The position numbers and the translations under genes are program-made. A DNA stretch of 64,000 nucleotides. It comes from Gaetbulibacter_B jejuensis (lineage in GTDB: Bacteria > Bacteroidota > Bacteroidia > Flavobacteriales > Flavobacteriaceae). Positions 26,327 to 35,486 of the stretch are shown here, piece after piece. The stretch spans positions 186,001 through 250,000 of the forward strand of contig NZ_BAAAGF010000002.1 of assembly GCF_039524015.1 (NCBI RefSeq). Reading direction: 5' to 3'. The notes below the pieces were generated by a model. It did not search any database. It was not told where the DNA came from and worked only from the letters and a program-made list of their open reading frames with translations. Numbering within the stretch: position 1 is the first letter of the stretch; each line of letters begins with the position of its first letter.

Positions 26327-26332
26327 AAGTCT

Positions 26333-27355
26333 ATGAAGCGACTAAAATTGGTAGATAAATTGGTGTTCTTCGTTAATTCCATTGTAGCGACAATGTTGCT
26401 GCTGTCTTATATTTTACCTTATGTGTCGCCTAAAAACTTCGCTTTATTATCAGTTTTAAGTCTTGCAGTTCCTTTCTTAATACTACTCAATATTCTATTT
26501 TTTGTGTATTGGCTTTTAAAAGTGAAAAAGCAGCTTTTACTATCACTTATTATATTGTTTATTGGGTATAACTATCTGTTTTCATTGTATAAATTTTCAT
26601 CATCCAAGAATATTGAAGATCCAAATAATATTTCAGTAATGAATTATAATGTGAGGTTGTTTAATGTATTTGAATGGATTCCTGATGAAACCGTTAAAAC
26701 TCAAATAGTCGATTTTATTTCTGAAAAACAGCCTGATGTGTTAAGCATGCAAGAATACAGGCCTGATGAAGCTATTAACTTAAAAGGATACTATAAGTAC
26801 GAAGAGCTTTCAGGTAAAAAGGTGAAAAACGGTCAAGCAATATTTTCTAAATTTCCTATAATAAATTCGGGTTCTATTGAGTTTCCAAACACTAGTAATA
26901 ATGCCATTTTTGTAGATATAGTTAAGGCTAAGGACACGATAAGAATTTATAATGTGCACTTACAATCGCTTGGTATTGATCCAACGGTTGAAAAATTAGC
27001 AAATGAGTCTTCTGAAAACTTATTTAAGCGTGTAAGTAAAACGTTTAAAATGCAGGAGAGACAAACCGAGTTGTTTTTACAGCATAAAGCAAGATGTAAG
27101 TATAAAATGGTTATTTGTGGAGACTTTAATAACACTGCCTATTCCTATGTGTATAAAGAGATAAAAGGCGATTTGCAAGATGCTTTTGTTGAAGGAGGCA
27201 ATGGCTTTGGACGTACGTTTAACTTTAAGTTTTTTCCTGTGAGAATTGACTTTATTTTAGCTGATGATGCTTTTGAAGTAAACGGTTTTAAAACTTTTGA
27301 TGTTGAATTATCTGACCATTATCCTATACTTGCTAAATTAAAATTAGCGAAGTAG
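26333..27355 (+). CDS. Membrane-anchored endonuclease/exonuclease/phosphatase-family protein
   Basis: 340 residues. Three N-terminal hydrophobic segments (about 9-31, 35-62, 66-85) anchor an EEP catalytic domain (about 100-340). Catalytic landmarks: MNYNVRLFN, DVLSMQEY (metal Glu), IYNVHLQSLG (His), ICGDFNNT (Asp/Asn), RIDFILAD and the terminal SDHYPI (Asp-His). Family members cleave nucleic acids, phospholipids or sphingolipids; the membrane anchor suggests an extracytoplasmic phosphoester substrate, but the sequence does not say which. Last gene of the mutL-rhomboid operon, convergent with wbqC one base apart and with no clear terminator. Confidence 0.9.
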   Translation: MKRLKLVDKLVFFVNSIVATMLLLSYILPYVSPKNFALLSVLSLAVPFLILLNILFFVYWLLKVKKQLLLSLIILFIGYNYLFSLYKFSSSKNIEDPNNISVMNYNVRLFNVFEWIPDETVKTQIVDFISEKQPDVLSMQEYRPDEAINLKGYYKYEELSGKKVKNGQAIFSKFPIINSGSIEFPNTSNNAIFVDIVKAKDTIRIYNVHLQSLGIDPTVEKLANESSENLFKRVSKTFKMQERQTELFLQHKARCKYKMVICGDFNNTAYSYVYKEIKGDLQDAFVEGGNGFGRTFNFKFFPVRIDFILADDAFEVNGFKTFDVELSDHYPILAKLKLAK

Positions 27356-27356
27356 T

Positions 27357-27974
27357 TTATGGAAGCTGTTGAGACTCTAAATAACTCATAGCATTTGTTC
27401 CTTCATTAAATAACAAATCCAATATGCTCAAATTAGAAATGAACCCATGTTTGTCATCAAAGACTTGTGTGTAGGAGTCAAAATTATGAGGTTGTTCTTT
27501 TCTGCTGTTTGCTAAAAATCTATAATCGGTTTTGTGGTTTGGTTCTATTTCAAAATGCTCAGTAGCAGAAAACTCAAAAGGTAATTGAAGACACTCAAAA
27601 ACAACTTCTAAACATTTCAAATTAAAGTCTAAAAGAAATGTCTCATTACCAGTAAATAAAGGTTGAAATTCGTCTTCATAAAACTCAAAAAAAGGAGACG
27701 TTCTGTAAGCCGATTCTAATGATTTCCAATGTAAATCCTGCCATCTACTATCATTAGCAATTTTTACATCCTTATAAAGTTGACGGTTTTTTTGTGTATG
27801 CTTTATAGGAATGTTTAAAAGCAGCTTTCCATTAGCTGCATAAATGTATGCACGATTTCTATAGGTTTGTTTTTGGTAATTATCACAAACCTCAAACGTT
27901 AAATTATCAGCTTTAGCAATAGTAACAAAGTGAGCTATACTAGGGAAATATGTAGGATGAATAAGGGTATCCAT
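27357..27974 (-). CDS. WbqC-like family protein
   Basis: 205 residues of the WbqC-like family (HPTYFPSIAHFVTIAKADNLTFEVCDNYQKQTYRNRAYI, then LNIPIKHTQ and WQDLHWKSLESAYRTSPFFEFYEDEF). Such proteins occur in polysaccharide loci and are suspected glycan or aminoacyl modifying enzymes, but the biochemical role is unproven. It follows lepB at 16 bases and is the last gene of the parA-to-wbqC run. Confidence 0.88.
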   Translation of the reverse strand: MDTLIHPTYFPSIAHFVTIAKADNLTFEVCDNYQKQTYRNRAYIYAANGKLLLNIPIKHTQKNRQLYKDVKIANDSRWQDLHWKSLESAYRTSPFFEFYEDEFQPLFTGNETFLLDFNLKCLEVVFECLQLPFEFSATEHFEIEPNHKTDYRFLANSRKEQPHNFDSYTQVFDDKHGFISNLSILDLLFNEGTNAMSYLESQQLP

Positions 27975-27990
27975 TTATAAAATAAATGTA

Positions 27991-29526
27991 TTATGCCTTT
28001 TTACGTTTACGCCATTTATTAAACCCAAACCAACCTAAAAGTAATACCAAAAATGGGATGAGGTATGACGTTGGTTTTCCACTACCACCTACAGTTGTAA
28101 AGAAACGCTCCCAACGTGGTTTTCCGTTTTCCCAACTCATCCAGATAAAAACTGGTTTTCCAACTACGTGGTCAAACGGAACAAATCCCCAAACTCTTGA
28201 GTCTTGTGAGTTATGGCGATTGTCTCCCATCATCCAATAGTAATCTTGAGCAAACGTGTAGGACGTTGTTGGTTGGTCGTCAATTATAATTTGATTTCCG
28301 TTTACTGAAAGTTTATGACCTTCATAAGCAGTGATAATGCGTTTGTAAAGCGGTAAATTTTCTAAAGTTAACTCTATTGTTTTTCCTTTTTCAGGAATAT
28401 ATAACGACCCGAAATAATCATTATTCCAGTTGTAATTCACATTACTAGGAAAAATACCAGCATCTCTAACACCATCTTCATTTTTTAATGGTACAACACT
28501 GGCAACTTCAGGATGGTTCTTTAAACGTGCTACAGCTTCGTCAGTTGCTGCTGGAATTAAATATGAACCTTCAGTAGTTCCATAACCTAAACCATCAGTT
28601 ATATCATATCTTGATAATAAATTCATGATATCATTAGGATGTAGGTTGCGCTTAAAGGTAATATCATATGAAAACTGAAGTTTAGCTCTATCTGGTAAAT
28701 CATTTGGCTTACCGTTAATGTATACATACCCATCTTTTAAAGACAGCGAATCACCAGGAATACCAACACAGCGTTTTACATAGTTTGTTCTTTTGTCAAT
28801 TGGCTTATAGTAGAATTTGTCAGTATGACGCATGTTCTTCATAGTGTCCACAGGCCAGTTGAAAACCACTATATCATTTCTCTTTATCTTTTGAAAACCA
28901 GGAAGTCTAAAGTATGGTAATTCAAATTTTGGAATGTACGATTTTACTTTTGCTACTGGTATTGTATCGTGTACCATTGGTGTAGCTATGGTGGTCATTG
29001 GTGTACGAGCACCATAATGCACTTTACTTACAAAAAGAAAATCACCTACTAAAAGTGTTTTTTCTAAAGACGATGTTGGAATTGTAAAAGGTTGGATAAA
29101 ATAAGTGTGAACAATAGTTGCCGCAACTATGGCAAATAAAATCGAGTTTACCCAATCTCCTAAACCGGTTTTAGGGTGTAAGTCTCTGTTTTCAATATAT
29201 TTTACATCTGCTACATAATTGAGATAGAAATTATAAAATCCAAGTAAAACAACAGCTAATAACGTATCAGTTGCTGAGTTTTTGCCAAAGCTTCTTGCTG
29301 TTTCAACCCAAACTACAGGAAGCATTATAAGATTAACAATAGGAACAAAAAGTAAAATAGTCCACCACCAAGGACGATTAATGATTTTCATTAATACTAC
29401 AGCATTGTAAAATGGTATAAAGGCTTCCCAAGCTTTTCTACCTGCTTTAATATAAAGTTTCCATGTGCCTAGACCATGTATTATTTGAATAGCAAATAAA
29501 AAAATTAACCACTGTGTACTCGTCAT
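27991..29526 (-). CDS. lepB: Signal peptidase I
   Basis: Membrane serine protease that removes signal peptides of exported proteins. 511 residues, long for the family: an N-terminal membrane region of about five segments (1-105) precedes the protease. Catalytic serine in FTIPTSSLEKTLLVGDF (S153; Leu where Met is usual) and the general-base lysine in NYVKRCVGIPGDS (K251). The C-terminal box GDNRHNSQDSRVWGFVP is intact, and a final TM (about 485-503) with a basic tail ends the protein. A large insert lies between the two catalytic blocks and the GDN box, as is usual in Bacteroidetes. Part of the parA-parB-DUF5683-dapB-lepB operon. Confidence 0.96.
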   Translation of the reverse strand: MTSTQWLIFLFAIQIIHGLGTWKLYIKAGRKAWEAFIPFYNAVVLMKIINRPWWWTILLFVPIVNLIMLPVVWVETARSFGKNSATDTLLAVVLLGFYNFYLNYVADVKYIENRDLHPKTGLGDWVNSILFAIVAATIVHTYFIQPFTIPTSSLEKTLLVGDFLFVSKVHYGARTPMTTIATPMVHDTIPVAKVKSYIPKFELPYFRLPGFQKIKRNDIVVFNWPVDTMKNMRHTDKFYYKPIDKRTNYVKRCVGIPGDSLSLKDGYVYINGKPNDLPDRAKLQFSYDITFKRNLHPNDIMNLLSRYDITDGLGYGTTEGSYLIPAATDEAVARLKNHPEVASVVPLKNEDGVRDAGIFPSNVNYNWNNDYFGSLYIPEKGKTIELTLENLPLYKRIITAYEGHKLSVNGNQIIIDDQPTTSYTFAQDYYWMMGDNRHNSQDSRVWGFVPFDHVVGKPVFIWMSWENGKPRWERFFTTVGGSGKPTSYLIPFLVLLLGWFGFNKWRKRKKA

Positions 29527-29583
29527 TTTATGTTTTTTTTATGAGTTGAAAAGTATTTAAAAACGTTACAAACCTTTGTGCAA

Positions 29584-30282
29584 TTAACCAATGTTTAACA
29601 CATCGTTCATTGAAAATACACCTTTTTTCCCAATAATCCATTCGGCTGCAACAACAGCACCTAAAGCAAACCCATCTCTATTGTGGGCAGTATGCTTTAT
29701 TTGAATAGTATCTACATTGGATTGATAAGTGATTTCATGTGTTCCAGGGACGTTTTCAATACGTTTTGCGTCTATTTTTATGTCTTTTGGATTTGGGTTA
29801 TCTAATGTCCAATTGTCGTAATTGGAATTTTTAATAATGTCTTCAGCTAGTGTAATGGCAGTTCCACTTGGTGCATCGAGTTTTTGAGTATGATGAATTT
29901 CTTCCATCGCAACATTGTATTGAGGTTGCCCATTCATAAGTTTTGCCAATACTTTATTAACTTCAAAAAAGATATTTACACCTAAGCTAAAATTTGAGGC
30001 ATAAATAAAAGCACCATTTTGCGCTTTGCATAAATTAACTGCTTTGTCATAATCTTTTAACCAACCTGTTGTCCCAGATATAACTGGAACATTATTGAGT
30101 AAGCAGTTTGAAATATTATTGTAAGCAGCTTCAGGAATACTAAAATCTATTGCAACATCGGCATCAGTAATGGTGTATGCTGTGTCTAATTTAGCTTTTA
30201 TAACAATGGTATGGCCTCTTTCTTCAGCAATTCTTTCAATGGTTTTTCCCATTTTTCCATATCCTAATAAAGCTATCTTCAT
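29584..30282 (-). CDS. dapB: 4-hydroxy-tetrahydrodipicolinate reductase
   Basis: NAD(P)H-dependent step of the diaminopimelate/lysine pathway, needed for peptidoglycan. 232 residues, shorter than the E. coli enzyme (273) but usual for this family. Nucleotide-binding LLGYGKMGKTIERIAEERGH at the N-terminus, SGTTGW, ASNFSLGVN, and the catalytic/substrate block EEIHHTQKLDAPSGTA. Between DUF5683 (29 bases upstream) and lepB (57 bases). Confidence 0.96.
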   Translation of the reverse strand: MKIALLGYGKMGKTIERIAEERGHTIVIKAKLDTAYTITDADVAIDFSIPEAAYNNISNCLLNNVPVISGTTGWLKDYDKAVNLCKAQNGAFIYASNFSLGVNIFFEVNKVLAKLMNGQPQYNVAMEEIHHTQKLDAPSGTAITLAEDIIKNSNYDNWTLDNPNPKDIKIDAKRIENVPGTHEITYQSNVDTIQIKHTAHNRDGFALGAVVAAEWIIGKKGVFSMNDVLNIG

Positions 30283-30311
30283 AATTTAAGTATCGTTTGT
30301 GTATTGCTAAG

Positions 30312-30929
30312 CTAAAACTTGAAATTTACTGTCACACCCAAATCAGAAGTGTTTTCAAGCTCATTATATTTAAAATGAGGCTTTAGAGCTAAATTTTCGT
30401 CGACGTTGTATTGGAGTAGGTGCGCGTCAACATTAGCATCAATAATATTTAAAGCATAAATACCAATGGTTACTAATAATGAAATTTCTTTATTTCGTCT
30501 TAGCGATTCTTGTGCTCTAATAAGTCCATCGTTAGAAACTCTTGGAGAGGCTAGAGGAGTTGTGCCATCGGCTTGGGTTCCCCAAAATTCATCGTTTGAG
30601 TAGCCTGCTAATCGGCTTTTGTATGCATCTCTATAACGATGATACTCTCTATTGTTGTGGTCGTAAATTAAAATTCCGGTTGTAATAGCACCAACAACAA
30701 TAGGGATTTTCCAATATTTTTTATTGTAAGCTTGACCTAAACCAGGTAACACTGCAGAATAAAATGCAGCTTTTGAAGGCGCAAGAATGTTTATAGGCTC
30801 ACGAGTTATGGTGTCGTTCACTACCATAAGGTCAGTATCTACTTTGGTGCTGTCGCTTTCTGTTTGTGAAAAGCAAGTAGAACCTATAAAAAGTAAAAAT
30901 AGAATACTATAAAATGTCTTATTTGGCAC
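30312..30929 (-). CDS. DUF5683 envelope protein
   Basis: 205 residues from a GTG at 30929, which gives a good signal peptide (MPNKTFYSILFLLFIGSTCFSQ) and overlaps the parB stop by 11 bases. A longer frame back to 31001 lies wholly inside parB and is unlikely. The body has PSKAAFYSAVLPGLGQAYNKKYWKIPIV followed by a hydrophobic stretch, the mark of the DUF5683 family, and ends with beta strands (LGVTVNFKF). Function unknown; conserved next to parB and dapB in Flavobacteriia. Confidence 0.85.
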   Translation of the reverse strand: MPNKTFYSILFLLFIGSTCFSQTESDSTKVDTDLMVVNDTITREPINILAPSKAAFYSAVLPGLGQAYNKKYWKIPIVVGAITTGILIYDHNNREYHRYRDAYKSRLAGYSNDEFWGTQADGTTPLASPRVSNDGLIRAQESLRRNKEISLLVTIGIYALNIIDANVDAHLLQYNVDENLALKPHFKYNELENTSDLGVTVNFKF

Positions 30930-31818
30930 TTTTAACAAGTTTTTGTATACGATTAAAATCTTCTTCAGAATGGAAAGGAATCGTAATACTACCTTTACCA
31001 TTCTTTGATACCTTAACGTTTATTTTATGGCCAAAGTATTCTGAAAACTCTTTTATGCCTTTTTTAATATATTTTGGAAGTTCTTGCTTTTCTGGGACAG
31101 TTACAGTATTGCTAGAATGATAGTTTTTTACCAGTTTTTCAGTTTCTCGTACCGAAAGTTTATTAGTAATTATTTTTTCATAAATAGCTAACTGAGTATT
31201 TTGATCTTCAATGTTAATAATTGCTCTACCATGACCCATTGATATAAATCCATCTCGCATTCCTGTTTGGATGATTGGATCTAGTTTGAGTAAACGTAAA
31301 TAGTTGGCAATAGTAGAACGCTTTTTACCAACACGATCACTCATTTGTTCTTGCGTTAAATTGATTTCGTCAATTAAACGTTGGTAAGATAGCGCAATTT
31401 CTATTGGGTCTAAATCTTGACGTTGAATGTTTTCAACAAGAGCCATTTCTAGCGACTCTTGGTCATTGGCTATTCTAATATAAGCAGGAATAGTTTCAAG
31501 ACCTATTAATTTTGAAGCTCTAAACCTACGTTCTCCAGATACCAGTTGGTATTTGTTGAATTCTAGTTTTCTTACTGTTATAGGTTGAATAACTCCAAGC
31601 TCTTTAATTGAGGATGCTAGTTCACGTAAGGCTTCTTCGTTAAAGTTTGTACGAGGCTGAAAAGGGTTAATCTCAATAGCTTCAATATCTAAATCAACAA
31701 TATTACCAATTACCTTATCTGCATTTTTGTCCTGAACTGAATTGATATCATTAGAAGGGTCTTTAAGCAGTGCTGAAAGTCCTCTACCTAATGCTTGTTT
31801 TTTTGTTGCCTTCGCCAT
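30919..31818 (-). CDS. parB: Chromosome-partitioning protein ParB
   Basis: CTP-dependent DNA-binding clamp that loads at parS and works with ParA in chromosome segregation. 299 residues: N-terminal RGLSALLKD ParA-interaction peptide, the ParB/Srx domain (about 50-140; INPFQPRTNF, GVIQPITVRK, VSGERRFRA), central HTH (LTQEQMSDRVGKKRSTIANYLRLL) and a C-terminal dimerisation domain. Its ATG shares one base with the parA stop. I found no parS-like palindrome in the window. Confidence 0.96.
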   Translation of the reverse strand: MAKATKKQALGRGLSALLKDPSNDINSVQDKNADKVIGNIVDLDIEAIEINPFQPRTNFNEEALRELASSIKELGVIQPITVRKLEFNKYQLVSGERRFRASKLIGLETIPAYIRIANDQESLEMALVENIQRQDLDPIEIALSYQRLIDEINLTQEQMSDRVGKKRSTIANYLRLLKLDPIIQTGMRDGFISMGHGRAIINIEDQNTQLAIYEKIITNKLSVRETEKLVKNYHSSNTVTVPEKQELPKYIKKGIKEFSEYFGHKINVKVSKNGKGSITIPFHSEEDFNRIQKLVKSAK

Positions 31819-32582
31819 TAGCCATTCTTTTTAATAATTTCCTTTGCCAAACTTAAGTAATTTGTAGCACCTTTACTACTTACATCGTAGTTAATAATGC
31901 TTTCACCATAGCTAGGAGCTTCACCTAATCTTACATTACGCTGAATAATGGTTTCAAAAACCATATCACTAAAATGCTTTTGAACTTCTTCTACAACTTG
32001 ATTTGAAAGTCGTAAACGTTGGTCATACATGGTTAAAAGCATACCTTCAATATCCAAGTTTTGATTATGGATTTTTTGAACACTTTTTACGGTGTTTAGT
32101 AGTTTGCCTAAACCTTCCAAAGCAAAATATTCACATTGAATTGGAATAATCACAGAGTCTGAAGCCGTTAAAGCGTTTAATGTTAACAAACCTAACGATG
32201 GTGCACAGTCAATTAAAATATAATCGTAAGATGATTTTAGGTGAGAAACCGCTTTTTTAAGCATGTACTCACGTTCATCTTTATCTACTAGTTCAATTTC
32301 AATAGCCACTAGGTCAATATGAGCTGGAATAATATCTACATTTGGTGAATCGGTAGACATTATACATTCTTCAGCTGAAGTAGTATGCTCTAATAATTGA
32401 TAGGTTCCTATTTCAATAGTTTCAACATCAATACCAAGACCTGAAGTAGCATTGGCTTGAGGGTCAGCATCAATGAGCAACACTTTTTTTTCTAAAACAC
32501 CTAAAGATGCGGCTAAGTTAACAGAAGTAGTTGTTTTACCTACTCCTCCCTTTTGATTGGCAATTGCAATGATTTTACCCAT
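31818..32582 (-). CDS. parA: Chromosome-partitioning ATPase ParA (Soj)
   Basis: Deviant Walker ATPase that moves ParB-bound origins. 254 residues from the ATG at 32582, where the family normally begins (MGKIIAIANQKGGVGKTT, deviant Walker A at 11-18); an upstream ATG at 32618 would add 12 unrelated residues. Other blocks: DADPQANATSGLG, DYILIDCAPSLGLLTLNAL, PIQCEYFALEGL. First gene of the parA-parB-DUF5683-dapB-lepB operon. The 106 bases upstream to mutB hold nothing I recognise. Confidence 0.96.
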   Translation of the reverse strand: MGKIIAIANQKGGVGKTTTSVNLAASLGVLEKKVLLIDADPQANATSGLGIDVETIEIGTYQLLEHTTSAEECIMSTDSPNVDIIPAHIDLVAIEIELVDKDEREYMLKKAVSHLKSSYDYILIDCAPSLGLLTLNALTASDSVIIPIQCEYFALEGLGKLLNTVKSVQKIHNQNLDIEGMLLTMYDQRLRLSNQVVEEVQKHFSDMVFETIIQRNVRLGEAPSYGESIINYDVSSKGATNYLSLAKEIIKKNG

Positions 32583-32688
32583 TAATATGATTTGGTTTTT
32601 TGTCCCGTAAAAATACAATTATTTACGAGTTTATAAAATGGAAGTTGTTAACAGTTCGTGAATATTTATGTAATGCACTTAACCGCTA

Positions 32689-34845
32689 TTAATCAATCAA
32701 AATCTCCAAAATCTTTATAGCAGCATCACTAATTTTTGTTCCAGGTCCAAAAACAGCCACAGCTCCTGCATCAAATAAATATTGATAGTCTTGTTTTGGT
32801 ATTACGCCACCAACAATTACCATAATATCATCACGACCATAACTTTTAAGTGCTTCAATAACTTGTGGAACTAGAGTTTTATGTCCTGCAGCTAATGATG
32901 AAACGCCTAAAATATGTACATCGTTTTCTACAGCTTGTTTAGCGGCTTCTTGTGGTGTTTGAAACAGTGGACCAATATCTACATCAAAACCAACATCAGC
33001 ATAACCTGTAGCTACAACTTTTGCACCACGATCATGACCATCTTGTCCCATTTTTGCTATCATAATACGAGGACGTCGTCCATCTTGTTCAGCAAATTTA
33101 TCAGCTAATTCTTTAGCTTTTTTAAAGGATTCGTCGTCTTTGATTTCTTTACTATACACACCACTAAATGATTTAATTTGCGCTTTATAGCGACCAAAAG
33201 CAGCTTCTAAAGCATCACTTATTTCTCCTAAAGTTGCTCGTTCTCGAGCTGCTTCTACAGCTAAAGCTAATAAATTTTCTTGTCCTGTTTTAGCAACTTC
33301 AGTTAATTTTGATAATGCTGCTTGTACTTTTCCGGTATTTCTTTCTGCTTTAATGGCTTTTAAGCGTTCTATTTGGGAGTTGCGTACAATTTGGTTGTCA
33401 ACTTCAAGTGTAGCGATTGGATCTTCTTCTTGTAATCTATATTTGTTTACACCAACTATAATGTCTTGACCAGAATCAATTCGAGCTTGCTTTCGTGCAG
33501 CAGCTTCTTCAATTCTAATTTTAGGAATACCAGCTTCAATAGCTTTTGTCATTCCGCCTAATGCTTCAACTTCTTCAATCAATTCCCATGCCTTTTGAGC
33601 AATGTCATGTGTTAGTTTTTCAACATAATAGCTTCCTGCCCAAGGGTCAACAGTTTTCGTAATATGGGTTTCTTCTTGTAAAAATATTTGTGTGTTACGC
33701 GCAATTCTAGCCGAAAAATCTGTTGGTAGTGCAATAGCTTCATCCAATGCATTGGTGTGTAAACTTTGTGTGCCACCAAAAGCTGCAGCTGCAGCTTCAA
33801 TAGTTGTTCGTGCTACATTATTAAAAGGATCTTGTTCTGTTAAACTCCAACCACTGGTTTGACAATGGGTTCGCAATGCTAAAGATTTTGAATTTTTAGG
33901 ATTGAATTGTTTTACCAATTTAGCCCAAAGCATTCTTGCAGCACGCATTTTGGCAATTTCCATAAAATGGTTCATTCCAATGGCCCAAAAGAACGACAAT
34001 CGTGGAGCAAAGGTGTCAATATCCATTCCTGCATCAAGCCCTTTTCTAATGTATTCTAATCCATCAGCTAAAGTATAAGCCAATTCAATATCACAAGTAG
34101 CACCAGCTTCTTGCATGTGGTATCCGGAAATACTAATACTATTGAATTTAGGCATGTTTTTACTGGTATATTCAAAAATATCTGAAATGATTTTCATGGA
34201 TGGTGTAGGAGGATAGATGTAAGTGTTTCTTACCATAAACTCCTTTAAAATGTCGTTTTGAATAGTACCAGCTAACTGTTCAGGTTTTACACCTTGTTCT
34301 TCGGCAGCAACAATGTAAAATGCCATAATTGGTAGTACAGCACCATTCATGGTCATAGATACACTCATCTTGTCTAGCGGAATTTGATCGAAGAGAATTT
34401 TCATGTCCTCAACACTATCAATAGCAACTCCTGCTTTTCCAACATCTCCAACAACACGTTCGTGGTCACTATCATATCCACGATGTGTAGCCAAATCGAA
34501 GGCTACAGACAATCCTTTTTGACCTGCAGCAAGATTACGTCTGTAAAAAGCGTTACTTTCTTCTGCTGTTGAAAATCCTGCATATTGACGAATAGTCCAT
34601 GGTCTTCGAACATACATTGTGCTGTATGGACCACGAAGGTTTGGAGCTATTCCAGCTACAAAATTTAGATGTTCAATATCTTTAAGGTCATCTTTAGAGT
34701 AGGTTGATTGAACATTTATGTCTTCTGCAGTCATAAAAAGCCCTCTCTGTCCTTCGGACATCTCTCCCAAAGGGAGCGAATTTTGGTTTTTTGCTCTTGA
34801 TTCTTGCTTCTTTATGGTAATATGTTGAATGTTTTTTCTAGACAT
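32689..34845 (-). CDS. mutB: Methylmalonyl-CoA mutase large subunit
   Basis: Adenosylcobalamin enzyme that interconverts methylmalonyl-CoA and succinyl-CoA. 718 residues: catalytic TIM barrel (about 60-560; GPYSTMYVRRPWTIRQYAGFSTAEESN, RTHCQTSGWSLTEQDP) and B12-binding domain (about 585-718; GQDGHDRGAK with the cobalt-ligand His, then GVIPKQD). The first 37 residues are odd: SRKNIQHI, a lysine/glutamine stretch, and LPLGEMSEGQRGL, which is a read-through of a repeat element (34741-34776). An ATG at 34734 after the repeat could be an alternative start. It shares one base with the upstream lipoprotein gene and closes the mutA-lipoproteins-mutB operon. Confidence 0.96.
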   Translation of the reverse strand: MSRKNIQHITIKKQESRAKNQNSLPLGEMSEGQRGLFMTAEDINVQSTYSKDDLKDIEHLNFVAGIAPNLRGPYSTMYVRRPWTIRQYAGFSTAEESNAFYRRNLAAGQKGLSVAFDLATHRGYDSDHERVVGDVGKAGVAIDSVEDMKILFDQIPLDKMSVSMTMNGAVLPIMAFYIVAAEEQGVKPEQLAGTIQNDILKEFMVRNTYIYPPTPSMKIISDIFEYTSKNMPKFNSISISGYHMQEAGATCDIELAYTLADGLEYIRKGLDAGMDIDTFAPRLSFFWAIGMNHFMEIAKMRAARMLWAKLVKQFNPKNSKSLALRTHCQTSGWSLTEQDPFNNVARTTIEAAAAAFGGTQSLHTNALDEAIALPTDFSARIARNTQIFLQEETHITKTVDPWAGSYYVEKLTHDIAQKAWELIEEVEALGGMTKAIEAGIPKIRIEEAAARKQARIDSGQDIIVGVNKYRLQEEDPIATLEVDNQIVRNSQIERLKAIKAERNTGKVQAALSKLTEVAKTGQENLLALAVEAARERATLGEISDALEAAFGRYKAQIKSFSGVYSKEIKDDESFKKAKELADKFAEQDGRRPRIMIAKMGQDGHDRGAKVVATGYADVGFDVDIGPLFQTPQEAAKQAVENDVHILGVSSLAAGHKTLVPQVIEALKSYGRDDIMVIVGGVIPKQDYQYLFDAGAVAVFGPGTKISDAAIKILEILID
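34741..34776 (-). repeat. Palindromic repeat inserted in the 5' coding region of mutB
   Basis: Two adjacent small hairpins, TGTCC (34748-34752) / GGACA (34756-34760) and CTCCC (34764-34768) / GGGAG (34772-34776), in a GC-rich patch. From memory this sequence is a common interspersed element of flavobacterial genomes, usually between genes. Here it is in frame and translated. Confidence 0.6.
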
Positions 34846-35486
34846 TATAAAATCATTTTTTGAAGAAATGGGTCAAAATAGACGTCAAAAGGTGTGGTTA
34901 GGTTAATGAAGACCGTTTTGTGATTAGACGAAATAATATAAGTTGTACTAAAGGTTGATGTTTGTTTAGCTTCATTATCAATTCTGTGTACAACTTTGAA
35001 AATTTGCGGACCATTACTCGCATTATACTTGGCTGTGATTTTAGTGAATTTTAAATCGGTGTTTTCAGCTACTCTTTCATTGCCAAGACGTATCATTCCT
35101 AATAAATATTGAGCGTCTCTTTTGTAAAGTGGCATATAAGGCATTGTGTTTATACTATAGGTAGAACGCGTGGTTTCATCAAAATATAAATACAAATTAC
35201 CTTCCAATTCTCTCATAGACTTTAGTCTTTTAGACTCGTACTCATAGTCTTTTTTTGTGGCTAAAGAATCTAGTAATTGTTGATACTCTACTGATGAGTA
35301 ACGTTTAAAAACATCAGGTAGATATATTTTTATGCCATCGTCTTCAAGCATGTGGTATTTACCAAAAATTTCGTCTTCAGCATTTAATTCTATCCAGCTT
35401 TTGACGTCATTGGCAACATTAAGACACGATTGAAATGTTACTACAACAATTAATAATACTGTTATTTTAATGGTTGTGACCTTCAT
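34845..35486 (-). CDS. Lipoprotein of unknown function in the methylmalonyl-CoA mutase operon
   Basis: 213 residues from the ATG at 35486; the frame also opens at 35504 but MKVTTIKITVLLIVVVTFQSC is a proper lipoprotein signal. It overlaps the end of the preceding lipoprotein gene by 20 bases and shares one base with mutB. Mature part is mixed alpha/beta (DGIKIYLPDVFKRYSSVEYQQLL; then FNLTTPFDVYFDPFLQKMIL-like strands). I recognise no domain. Why an envelope protein is locked between the two mutase subunits is unknown. Confidence 0.8.
   Translation of the reverse strand: MKVTTIKITVLLIVVVTFQSCLNVANDVKSWIELNAEDEIFGKYHMLEDDGIKIYLPDVFKRYSSVEYQQLLDSLATKKDYEYESKRLKSMRELEGNLYLYFDETTRSTYSINTMPYMPLYKRDAQYLLGMIRLGNERVAENTDLKFTKITAKYNASNGPQIFKVVHRIDNEAKQTSTFSTTYIISSNHKTVFINLTTPFDVYFDPFLQKMIL

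Noticed and set aside
30919..32582. Replication origin or parS near parAB
   Set aside because: I found no parS-like palindrome (TGTTNCACGTGAAACA type), no DnaA-box cluster and no dnaA or dnaN; parAB position alone does not mark an origin in this phylum.
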